Source: Paenibacillus guangzhouensis (GTDB lineage Bacteria > Bacillota > Bacilli > Paenibacillales > Paenibacillaceae). Taken from it: 64,000 bases of DNA. Shown here one piece after another: positions 17,152 through 25,243 of this stretch. Below the pieces are notes generated by a model. It was not told the DNA's origin. It made no database searches and worked only from the letters and a program-made list of their open reading frames with translations. Position 1 is the stretch's first letter. Each line of letters starts with the position of its first letter. The DNA is taken from positions 2,790,001 to 2,854,000 of the forward strand of contig NZ_CP045293.1 of assembly GCF_009363075.1 (NCBI RefSeq), read 5' to 3'. The position numbers and the translations under genes are program-made.

Positions 17152-17931
17152 TCAGCCTGTGGAAGAAACTTGTTGGTTAGTATCTTTCTGCCATATCCAT
17201 CGTTCATCCGCCTGTACAATGTCCGCCACAGAAGGAATCACAAGATCAGCAAGATCCTGCAGATCGGACAGGCCGCTGACACCTGAAAGCACGCCAATAG
17301 CCATACCTGCCGAACTGTTCCTAGCAAACCGGATATCTGTCTCGGTGTCGCCGACAACAGCCACCTCCTCCGCACGTAACCCGCTAATCTCACAAAAAGC
17401 ACGCATCATGCTCGGACTCGGCTTCTTCTCGTAGTGATCTGATGTACCGATAAAGTCTATATATGAAACGACCCCAACAAGCTCGAGGAAATATATCGTC
17501 GACTCAAGATCATCCGCCGTTGCAATGCCGATTTTCAGACCTTGACGGCGAAGCTGTGTGAACAAATGCTGCAAATCTGCTGTCGGTCTCAAATTGTGCC
17601 GATTATCTAGCGTCTGCTGGTAAAGTCCCTCCGTTAACCAACCCTCCAGATCCTCTAACTGAGCGGGATCGACCTGCTGCTCAAGCAGCACGCGTCTAAA
17701 TACTTCCGACATATCCTGTGTTGTGCCGCTAGCAAGAATACCTTTTGGCTCAACTCGATTTCCATGTAACCCGATAGCCTCTAGCAAGCTTACTTGCAAC
17801 GAAAGTTCGTTCTGACGGCCAACACGCTCGAGCAATTGATTAACAATACGGATTGCAACCGGTACCCAGCCCGAATGAAAATCCAATAACGTTCCATCTT
17901 TATCAAATAAAATGCCTTTGATTTCCTTCAA
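17152..17931 (-). CDS. HAD-superfamily phosphatase
   Basis: A 259-aa HAD hydrolase. Motif I is FDKDGTLLD (Asp nucleophile), motif II is a Thr in IGIATADD, motif III is a Lys in DHYEKKPSPSM, and motif IV is VVGDTETDIRFA. An alpha-helical cap of about 130 residues between motif I and II points to small phosphorylated metabolites. The start is a TTG at 17931 preceded by GGGTG; no good ATG exists. It lies between the DeoR and the TIM-barrel gene, which suggests it removes phosphate from the imported compound or an intermediate. Confidence 0.88.
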   Translation of the reverse strand: MKEIKGILFDKDGTLLDFHSGWVPVAIRIVNQLLERVGRQNELSLQVSLLEAIGLHGNRVEPKGILASGTTQDMSEVFRRVLLEQQVDPAQLEDLEGWLTEGLYQQTLDNRHNLRPTADLQHLFTQLRRQGLKIGIATADDLESTIYFLELVGVVSYIDFIGTSDHYEKKPSPSMMRAFCEISGLRAEEVAVVGDTETDIRFARNSSAGMAIGVLSGVSGLSDLQDLADLVIPSVADIVQADERWIWQKDTNQQVSSTG

Positions 17932-17958
17932 CGTCTATTCACCCATTCTTCTATTTGT

Positions 17959-18756
17959 TTATTCGCCCACCACAGCTTCATCGCCCGCGGTGATCCAATC
18001 GATATTGTCCAGGTAAGGCTTCCAAGATGACGGTGGCTCCTGGTCGCACACAATCGCGTGAATCTGTTCCAGCGTCGAAAATTTACATAACGCTTCCACC
18101 CCAATCTTGGAAGAGTCGATGACAATCATCGTTTCTTTGGCTGCTTGTATCATTTTCGCTGAGATCGAAGACTCTTCCAGCGTATACTCCATCAAGCCTG
18201 CGAGTGAAATTCCCCCTGGAGAAATAAACGCTTTGTTCACACTGAATAAATCGAGCATCTTTTCGCACACCGTACCGCCGGATGAATATTGTTCTGTATT
18301 CAACTCTCCACCCAGTTGAATGACATTGCCATGAAATAATCCTTGGTTCAACGAATCCAACAGCACATTTGCCGTAGGCAGCGAATTGGTCAGGATGGTT
18401 ACCTTACTGACACCGCGAACGCAATGAGCCATTTCGAGGATGGTTGTTCCTCCGCCCATGACGATCGTATCACCGTCTTTGACCATTTGGGCAGCTCGCT
18501 GTGCCGCTATTTTCTTCTCCTCCTGTCGAACCTGTCTACGCTGAACGAACGGCGGCTCCCCCCGCTGAAAATTGACTTTCACGGCTCCGCCGTGCACACG
18601 TGTCAGATACCCTTCTTTCTCGAGGACGTCCAGATCCCGCCGGATCGTTTCCATTGATACGTCAAGAAGCCGGGCCAATTCGGCTGCATTGACTTTGCCA
18701 TATGCATGCAGTCGATCAAGAATTTCTGTTTTTCGTTCCATAGACAAGACTGACAT
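17959..18756 (-). CDS. DeoR/GlpR-family repressor
   Basis: A 265-aa regulator. The N-terminus has the DeoR winged HTH (VNAAELARLLDVSMETIRRDL), followed by the conserved LTRVHGGA. The C-terminal half is a phosphosugar-sensing isomerase-like domain with GGGTTILEMA (where a sugar-phosphate binds), SLPTANVLLDS and GGEL motifs. GAGGGGG lies seven bases before the ATG at 18756. Regulators of this family respond to phosphorylated sugars, which agrees with the AfuABC-like importer and the HAD gene in the same operon. It probably controls this operon. Confidence 0.92.
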   Translation of the reverse strand: MSVLSMERKTEILDRLHAYGKVNAAELARLLDVSMETIRRDLDVLEKEGYLTRVHGGAVKVNFQRGEPPFVQRRQVRQEEKKIAAQRAAQMVKDGDTIVMGGGTTILEMAHCVRGVSKVTILTNSLPTANVLLDSLNQGLFHGNVIQLGGELNTEQYSSGGTVCEKMLDLFSVNKAFISPGGISLAGLMEYTLEESSISAKMIQAAKETMIVIDSSKIGVEALCKFSTLEQIHAIVCDQEPPSSWKPYLDNIDWITAGDEAVVGE

Positions 18757-18768
18757 CACGATCCCCCT

Positions 18769-19794
18769 CTATTCCAAAAAAGTACATGCGGTTTCCGGAA
18801 TCCGCACACTAATGAACAATCCTTCATCCAATGCGCCTTTGTGCGGAACATTCAGCTCGTCGATTGTCAAGGTCACATCCTGAGACTGAACCTGGTACCT
18901 GCGCACATTGCCGCGAACGGTCATACTCAAAATAACGCCTTCCAGCCACAATCCTTGATTATGCGCAATGTTGTACGTCTCACCGTTCGGATACAGCTCC
19001 ATCACTTCCGGACGAATGGCATACGATCCGGGCTGCATCGCATGGCCCGACAAGCGCAGAATGTCCTGATCAGTCAATACGTTGTAGCTGCCAATAAATC
19101 GAGCGACAAATTCGGTTTTGGGTGAAGTGTAGATTTGTTCCGGTTTGCCTTGCTGGACGATCTTGCCGGCATTCATGACGAAGATTCTATCCGAGATGGT
19201 CATCGCTTCTTCCTGGTCATGCGTGACGAAAATCATCGTCATCTTTAGATCCCGTTGTATACTGCGGAGATCGCTCTGCAGGATTTTCCTGATTTTGGCA
19301 TCCAGCGCGCTTAATGGTTCGTCCAGAAGCAGAATGTCCGGTTCCGTGACAAGTGCTCTGGCAAGGGCAACGCGCTGCTGCTGACCGCCAGACAACTGAT
19401 GCGGATAGGATAACGCTTTGCCGGACAAATGCACAAGCTCTATTACTTGGTTCACTTTCTCTGCAATTTTTTCCTTCCCCAGCTTCTTCATTTTTAGACC
19501 AAAAGCGATGTTATCAAAGACGGTCATGTTCGGAAACAAAGCATAGGATTGAAACACCATCCCCACATTACGACGCTGCGGAGGCAGCTGGGAGATGTCA
19601 TTGCCGTTCACGCAAATCGTTCCGCCATCAAGCGTCTCTAACCCAGCGATACTGCGCAGCAGGGTACTCTTGCCGCAGCCGCTTGGTCCGAGCAAGGTGA
19701 CGAGCTCCCCTTTCTCGACGTTTAGAGAGACCTGCTGCAGTACAACGGATTTCGCGAATTGTTTATAGGCCTGATCAATTTGTACATAGCTCAT
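18769..19794 (-). CDS. ABC transporter ATP-binding protein (AfuC/PotA type)
   Basis: A 341-aa ATPase with Walker A GPSGCGKST, Q-loop FQSYALFPNMT, signature LSGGQQQRVALARAL, Walker B ILLLDEPLSALD and the H-loop Thr-His-Asp. Residues 240-341 form a TOBE-like regulatory domain, as in PotA, FbpC and AfuC. Its start overlaps the stop of the second permease as ATGA. It energises the two permeases that precede it. It was first recalled as an iron or polyamine type, but the neighbours favour a sugar phosphate. Confidence 0.95.
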   Translation of the reverse strand: MSYVQIDQAYKQFAKSVVLQQVSLNVEKGELVTLLGPSGCGKSTLLRSIAGLETLDGGTICVNGNDISQLPPQRRNVGMVFQSYALFPNMTVFDNIAFGLKMKKLGKEKIAEKVNQVIELVHLSGKALSYPHQLSGGQQQRVALARALVTEPDILLLDEPLSALDAKIRKILQSDLRSIQRDLKMTMIFVTHDQEEAMTISDRIFVMNAGKIVQQGKPEQIYTSPKTEFVARFIGSYNVLTDQDILRLSGHAMQPGSYAIRPEVMELYPNGETYNIAHNQGLWLEGVILSMTVRGNVRRYQVQSQDVTLTIDELNVPHKGALDEGLFISVRIPETACTFLE

Positions 19795-20600
19795 GCTGCA
19801 TTCTCCTTGTTATGTTCATTCTTCTGGAAACGTGCGCCCAGCTTCAGCATCATCCCGGACAGGATCAAAACGATGACAAAATATGCGATAACAATTGCAC
19901 TCGATACATGCCCGTTCTCATTCAATCGCCGCATCAAATAAATTTGAATCGTCTCATAACTTCCGCCAACGAGGAAATTCGCCATGACAAACTCGCCGAT
20001 CAGAATCGAGAACGATAGCAAGGCGGAGATTAAGATGCCGTTCATGATATTCGGCACGATGACTTGCAAAAATGCCTTTATTTTGCTAGCCCCAAGGATT
20101 TCAGCCGCCTCCATCAGTCTTCTAGCATCAATCGTGCGCAAGCTGTTGCGGATGCCTTGATACATATACGGGATCACTAGCACGTAATAAGCCCCGACCA
20201 AAATCCAGATCGTTCCGGATAAGACGATTGGACCACTGGAGTACACTTTAATGAGACCTACAGCGGCAACTACGCCCGGAACGGCGAATGGAATCATCGT
20301 AAGAGCTTGCAGATACCGCTCCAGCTTCGGCAGGTACATATACACGACAAATACCGACACCGTCATGGTCGATACGCTCGCCGCAAGGGCGATTCCAGAT
20401 ACTGTAAGCGTACGCCCGACAGCCGATAGAAACCGAGCATCGGTGAACAATTGCTTGTACCATTCCAACGTATACGATACCGGAAGCACCGTGTGGCTCC
20501 ACTCTTTGGCAATTGAATACATCAACGTTGCTGCAAGCGGCAATGCTAAGTAAATAAGGGCAGCCGCGATAACGAGAACCGATATCCATTTTTTATTCAT
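19791..20600 (-). CDS. ABC transporter permease, second subunit
   Basis: A 269-aa permease with about six membrane segments and the EAA-like loop MEAAEILGASKIKAFLQVIVP, matching the PotC/FbpB C-terminal kind. The ATG at 20600 overlaps the stop of the first permease as ATGA. The open frame upstream of this ATG is the other strand's coding shadow and was not used. It forms the channel with the first permease. Confidence 0.92.
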   Translation of the reverse strand: MNKKWISVLVIAAALIYLALPLAATLMYSIAKEWSHTVLPVSYTLEWYKQLFTDARFLSAVGRTLTVSGIALAASVSTMTVSVFVVYMYLPKLERYLQALTMIPFAVPGVVAAVGLIKVYSSGPIVLSGTIWILVGAYYVLVIPYMYQGIRNSLRTIDARRLMEAAEILGASKIKAFLQVIVPNIMNGILISALLSFSILIGEFVMANFLVGGSYETIQIYLMRRLNENGHVSSAIVIAYFVIVLILSGMMLKLGARFQKNEHNKENAA

Positions 20601-21445
20601 TGTAAATCTCTCCTGAACCGCCGCATCAGGCGTTCGTTGATCCACATCGCACCGACCATCATGAGACCCAGAATAACCGCCATCGCGCTTCCGAGCTGGG
20701 GCTGCGTGACCACATCCCCTGCGATGAGCGAGCCGATGCGGATGGTCATTAAGTTGTAATTGCTTCCTACAAGCGCATAGGCCGTTGCATAGGCACCCAT
20801 CGCATTCGCGATCAGAATGCTGAACGTTCCAACCAAGCTTGGTAGTAACACGGGAATACCGATACGCAGCCAAAATTGGAGATTTGACGCGCCGAGTAAG
20901 GCAGCCGATTCGCGCCATTGCTTATGAATGCCGGAATAGGCCGGGTACAGCAGCAAAATGGCTAGTGGGACTTGAAAATAAACGTACACGAACACCAATC
21001 CACTCCAGCTGTACAAATTGAACGTTTCCGTGATGTTCCATCCCCATCCTTTGAACATGAGCGTGAAAAGTCCGCTGTTTCCAAGCAAAATAATGAACGC
21101 GAATGCAAGCGGGACGCCGGAAAAGTTGGATGTCAAATTGCTAAAGGTAACCATAAAAGATTGAATCTTCTTGGGCATTCGTGTCATGGCATACGATACG
21201 ACGAACGCGATCGCGATCCCGATGACACTGGAATATAACGAAATCTTCAAGCTGTTGACAATGCCTTTGGAATAATAAGGACGGGTCAAAGCGGTTAGAT
21301 ACTGCTCGAGCGTATAGCTCCTGCCGTCGGCGGCGAGAAAGCTGTCATGGATCATTGCGATCAATGGCAGCATCAGAAATCCGACGACAAGCAGGGCAAA
21401 CGGAAGCAATGCAGCAATGGCAAACAGCGTTATCTTGCGATTCAT
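20597..21445 (-). CDS. ABC transporter permease, first subunit
   Basis: A 282-aa permease with six membrane segments and the EAA-like loop WRESAALLGASNLQFWLRIGIP. The start ATG at 21445 lies nine bases after GTGAGG; a TTG ten codons upstream was rejected for lack of a ribosome site. It follows the solute-binding protein gene by 41 bp and is coupled to the second permease. Confidence 0.92.
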   Translation of the reverse strand: MNRKITLFAIAALLPFALLVVGFLMLPLIAMIHDSFLAADGRSYTLEQYLTALTRPYYSKGIVNSLKISLYSSVIGIAIAFVVSYAMTRMPKKIQSFMVTFSNLTSNFSGVPLAFAFIILLGNSGLFTLMFKGWGWNITETFNLYSWSGLVFVYVYFQVPLAILLLYPAYSGIHKQWRESAALLGASNLQFWLRIGIPVLLPSLVGTFSILIANAMGAYATAYALVGSNYNLMTIRIGSLIAGDVVTQPQLGSAMAVILGLMMVGAMWINERLMRRFRRDLQ

Positions 21446-21485
21446 TCGGGTAAACCTCACTTTTCCATTCCTCAAGCGATGAAGG

Positions 21486-22595
21486 CTAGTTCATATGAAT
21501 CAAGACTTGATCCTGCCACATCAGAGGCAATTGTTTGGATGTTTCTTCCCAGGCCTTATAGTCTTTGATCGGTTTTGCATTTTTGTATTGCTCCGCTGGA
21601 ATCAGCTTCTTGGCAACGTCTTCTGGCAGCTTCACATTCTCACGAATCGGACGGGCATAACCTCTTGCCAAATTGATCTGGCCTTCATCGCTCAGAATAT
21701 ATTCGCGCGTAAGCTTAGCTGCATTCGGATGAGGCGCGTACTTATTGATGATCGTCGTATAGCCGCTGACGACACTGCCTTCTTGAAGAATGCTGACTTC
21801 AAAACGGTTCGGATCGATTTGGTCGCGATAGCCCAGCGCATTAAAATCCCACAGCAACGCAACAGCAACCTCACCCTTTTCCAATACCCCCGTATTGATT
21901 TCCAGCGTCGTCAATCTTTTCTGTTCCGCTAATTTCGCAAAAAAGTCCAAACCCGGCTGAATGTTACGCTCGTCTCCTCCATGCGCAATGGCTGCCGCCA
22001 ACACTCCCATTTGGGCCTGCGTTCCTTTTGTAACGTCCGTGATCGACACTTTGTAATCGCCTTTAAGGATGTCGTCCCAGGTTTTCGGAGGATTCTTCAC
22101 CTGATTTTTATCGGTGATGACGGCAATTGTTCCTTGATAAGCTACCATCCAATGTCCATCCTTGTCTTTGGCCCAGTCCGGGATCTCGTTCCAATGGGTA
22201 GGCTTGTACGGCATCGTTAAGTCTTTTTCTTTCGCGAGCGGTCCGAACGAAATCCCCACATCGCCGATATCAGCCGTTGGATTATTCTTCTCTGCTTCAA
22301 ATTTCGCAAGTTCTTCAGCACTGGACAAATCCGTATCCGAGTGGGTTAATCCATATTTGGAAGTGATATCGTCCCAGGTCCCCTTCCAATTGGCCCAGTT
22401 GTCAGGCATGCCGACACTTACGATCTTCCCTTCCTGTTTCGCTTGCTTCTCTATCTCTTCGATCGTCATTTCCTTGGCAGGCACGGCATTGTCGTTTGTT
22501 ACTGGAGCCGTTTGCTGAGCAGGACCGCATGCCGATATTCCCAAAGCCATTACACTAACGACTAACGCTGCTTTCCATGAACGAAATTTTTTCAC
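21486..22595 (-). CDS. ABC transporter substrate-binding lipoprotein (AfuA/Fbp/PotD-type)
   Basis: A 369-aa lipoprotein. After a basic N-terminus and hydrophobic stretch the lipobox GISAC gives a processed Cys near residue 23, and a Pro/Thr/Asn-rich linker follows. The binding-protein fold shows GMPDNWANWKGTW near the start, ADIGDVGISFGPLA and VALLWDFNALGYRDQ. Such proteins bind iron, polyamines, thiamine or, in AfuA, hexose phosphates. The start is a GTG after GGAGGAGAACAACAAC; the ORF extends upstream but an ATG there would be inside the ribosome site. First gene of the operon. Confidence 0.9.
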   Translation of the reverse strand: MKKFRSWKAALVVSVMALGISACGPAQQTAPVTNDNAVPAKEMTIEEIEKQAKQEGKIVSVGMPDNWANWKGTWDDITSKYGLTHSDTDLSSAEELAKFEAEKNNPTADIGDVGISFGPLAKEKDLTMPYKPTHWNEIPDWAKDKDGHWMVAYQGTIAVITDKNQVKNPPKTWDDILKGDYKVSITDVTKGTQAQMGVLAAAIAHGGDERNIQPGLDFFAKLAEQKRLTTLEINTGVLEKGEVAVALLWDFNALGYRDQIDPNRFEVSILQEGSVVSGYTTIINKYAPHPNAAKLTREYILSDEGQINLARGYARPIRENVKLPEDVAKKLIPAEQYKNAKPIKDYKAWEETSKQLPLMWQDQVLIHMN

Positions 22596-22672
22596 GTTGT
22601 TGTTCTCCTCCATATTTTTGGTGATTTGTTGGTTTGTGTTGTTTTCAAGCACATTCACAGTATGCAATCGCA

Positions 22673-22701
22673 ACATTAACCACATATCAACTAGATGTAA
22701 A
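22673..22701 (-). promoter_or_regulatory. Sigma-A-type promoter of the AfuABC-like operon
   Basis: On the minus strand TTTACA and TAATGT are separated by 17 bases. The start would be about 70 bases upstream of the binding-protein start codon. Confidence 0.45.
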
Positions 22702-22723
22702 TGTTTTGTAAATTAGCACATGA

Positions 22724-22757
22724 GAAAAGAAAAAGACACCAACATTACGTTAGCGTC
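22724..22757 (-). terminator. Intrinsic terminator of the glycosidase operon
   Basis: GACGCTAAC pairs with GTTGGTGTC (two G-T pairs, five-base loop) and is followed by TTTTTCTTTTC on the minus strand, about 30 bp after the GH2 stop. Confidence 0.75.
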
Positions 22758-22785
22758 TAAATAAACGAGTGGATATTTAATACTT

Positions 22786-25191
22786 TTAAATAGACGAACG
22801 CAATACACACGCCTTCGTCTGTATCATTACTATGGCAGCAGCTAGTCCGGTCGACTCAGCCGTAATACAGAGCTCGCCCGGTTCTTGCGTGGACTGGACG
22901 ATTGCCATGCAAAGCCCCTTGAACGCTTTCCGCTTCCAAACTGCGTCACGATCGTAGAATTTATCCGGTTCGTGGCTGCTCGGGTTACCATTGCCGACAC
23001 CGATGAACACACCTGGTCCTGTGATCGAAAATACCACCTCATTGTCGGCGACAGGCACCACCCTGCCTTCATCATCCACGATTTCCACAGCGACACATGA
23101 CACATCCTCCCCGTCAGCATGAATCACCGAACGATCCGGGACCAGTCGCAGCGCGACAGGCGCGTTTGCCGTTTCCCTAGAGACCGTCGCGATTTCCTGA
23201 CCATTTCGATAGCCGATGGCCATTAATATGCCTGGCTCATAGGGCACCATCCAGCTCACATGCCCCAGCTGCCGCATTGGCGTACGCCCGATGCGACGGC
23301 CGTTCAGCAGCAACTCTACTTCCTCGCAGTTGCTGTAACAGCGCACATCGATGTCCTGTCCTTCCTTGCCCGGCCAATTCCAGTGCGGGAGTAGGTGCAA
23401 CACCGTCTTTTCCGTCCACCAAGCCTGATAATAATAGTAGTTGTCTTTAGGAAACCCACAGGTATCCATTAAGCCGAATTGCGAGCTAATACAAGGCCAG
23501 CGATAAGGAAGCGGCTCGCCTCGGTAATCAAATCCGGTCCATACAAAAGCGCCTGCCAAATACGGCCGCTTCGCATAATAGTTCATCCATTCTTCGGCAC
23601 CAGATCCCCAGTCGGGGAAATTCTCGTCATAAGCCGAAACATATCCTTGCTCCGCATCGTTCTGGTACATGCCGCGCGTGCACAGTGTGCTCGCTTCCTC
23701 GCTGCCGATCATAGGCTTTTTCGGATGATGTCGATGATATTCATCTAAATTTGCGCCGATTTTCCAATAGTTCCAGCCACGTACATCGACCACGCCGTTA
23801 ATCCCTGCCCTCTGCCCGCCGTTATTCCCGCCGTAGCTGACAAGACGTGTCGGATCAAGCGCCTGTACGATTCGCTTCATCGTTCGCGCTGTACGAGCAC
23901 CGGCTTCCGTGTCTTGAATCCCGCCCTCTTCATTGCCGATCGACCATAATATGATGCTGGGATGGTTGCGGTCGCGCTTCACTAAGCTGCGCAATTGATT
24001 AGCGGTCTCCTCGCTGCAGCCCACCTGCCGATGCTCATCCATGACGAGCATCCCTAGTCGGTCACAGGCTTCGAGCAGCTCGGGGGTTGGCGGATGATGT
24101 GATGTTCGGTAGGCATTGACGCCGAGCTCCTTCAGCTTCTCGATGCGGTAATATTGCAGGCGGTCCGGCAGCGCCGTCCCAACACCGGCATGGTCCTGAT
24201 GGCAACAGACGCCTTGGATCGTAACATGCCGCCCGTTCAAGAAAAAGCCTTGATCTGAATCGAAGTGAATGTTGCGAATGCCAAACGATGTTGCATATTC
24301 ATCAGCATTCGTCTCGCCATCCTTGACGATCGTCACAAGACGATAGAGGTGCGGTGAATGAAGGTCCCAGAGCAGCGGATGATCCACGCGTACACGCTGG
24401 ATAAATTCATGTTCCTTCCACGCTCCGATCAGGCATGAATCCGACTGGACTGTCGCTACGCATCGGCCATCAGCATCATAAATCGCCGACTCAATCCTAC
24501 CGATTGTTGCATCATCCGATGCGTTGGCAATCGTCGTCTGAAGGGTCACCTCCGCGAATCCGTCATGGACCTCTGAAGTCACATACGTTCCCCAATGTGC
24601 TACATGCACCGGGTTCGTTTTTACAAGCCAGACATGCCGGTAGATGCCGGCACCTTCATAGAACCAACCCTCGACGTGGCTTGCGTCGGCACGTACGACA
24701 AGCACATTCGGGCCGTCGAATCTGACGCAATCGGTTATATCGCAGCGAAAACTCGTATATCCGCTCTCGTGGCGTCCGAGATAATAACCATTAAGCCAAA
24801 TCATACTGTCGCGGAAGATCCCGTCGAATTCGATGGAGAGCCTTTTTCCTTCGTCGCTTCTCGAGACCATAAACCTCTTGCGGTACCACCCGATCGAAGT
24901 CGCCGGATGGAGCCTGCCGATCGGCTTATAGCCGTGATAATCGATGTCATTGTCTGACGAATGTACGAAATCCAGCTCGACCGCCCAATCATGTGGCAGG
25001 CGAATTTCGCGCCAATCACTATCGTCAAAATTCGGATGAATCGCACCCCGGCCTTCCGCTTGTTTGGCAAACGGCTTACCTGCCCAGAAATCGAAGTCGC
25101 GCTTGATGTCTGTTGCGTGACCCAACGCGAATCGCCAGCCGGCATCCATCAACAACCGCTCCCGAAGCGGCTGTGTTACTTCTTTATCCAT
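22786..25191 (-). CDS. Glycoside hydrolase family 2 (beta-galactosidase-like)
   Basis: An 801-aa GH2 enzyme. A jelly-roll sugar-binding domain lies at residues about 15-190 (IRLPHDWAV, GWYRKRF, FDGIFRDSMIWLNG), an immunoglobulin-like domain at 195-305, the TIM barrel at 310-600 and beta domains to the C-terminus (about 680-770 looks like a bacterial Ig/DUF4982-type tail). The acid/base Glu421 sits in WSIGNEEGG and the nucleophile is expected at Glu498 or 499 in MIGSEEAS; the conserved VWTGFDYRGEP follows. No signal peptide is seen, so it should act inside the cell on imported oligosaccharides. It is the last gene of the operon. Beta-galactosidase is the default name; beta-mannosidase or other beta-glycosidase activities are not excluded. 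Confidence 0.93.
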   Translation of the reverse strand: MDKEVTQPLRERLLMDAGWRFALGHATDIKRDFDFWAGKPFAKQAEGRGAIHPNFDDSDWREIRLPHDWAVELDFVHSSDNDIDYHGYKPIGRLHPATSIGWYRKRFMVSRSDEGKRLSIEFDGIFRDSMIWLNGYYLGRHESGYTSFRCDITDCVRFDGPNVLVVRADASHVEGWFYEGAGIYRHVWLVKTNPVHVAHWGTYVTSEVHDGFAEVTLQTTIANASDDATIGRIESAIYDADGRCVATVQSDSCLIGAWKEHEFIQRVRVDHPLLWDLHSPHLYRLVTIVKDGETNADEYATSFGIRNIHFDSDQGFFLNGRHVTIQGVCCHQDHAGVGTALPDRLQYYRIEKLKELGVNAYRTSHHPPTPELLEACDRLGMLVMDEHRQVGCSEETANQLRSLVKRDRNHPSIILWSIGNEEGGIQDTEAGARTARTMKRIVQALDPTRLVSYGGNNGGQRAGINGVVDVRGWNYWKIGANLDEYHRHHPKKPMIGSEEASTLCTRGMYQNDAEQGYVSAYDENFPDWGSGAEEWMNYYAKRPYLAGAFVWTGFDYRGEPLPYRWPCISSQFGLMDTCGFPKDNYYYYQAWWTEKTVLHLLPHWNWPGKEGQDIDVRCYSNCEEVELLLNGRRIGRTPMRQLGHVSWMVPYEPGILMAIGYRNGQEIATVSRETANAPVALRLVPDRSVIHADGEDVSCVAVEIVDDEGRVVPVADNEVVFSITGPGVFIGVGNGNPSSHEPDKFYDRDAVWKRKAFKGLCMAIVQSTQEPGELCITAESTGLAAAIVMIQTKACVLRSSI

Positions 25192-25243
25192 GAGATATAA
25201 CGCTCCTTTTATCCCTAGATCCTATTTATTCGAATGTGGTTGA

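Noticed and set aside
20601-20918. N-terminal extension of the second permease
   Set aside because: The extra residues are the out-of-frame reading of the first permease gene; the ATG at 20600 has ATGA coupling and starts the membrane domain.
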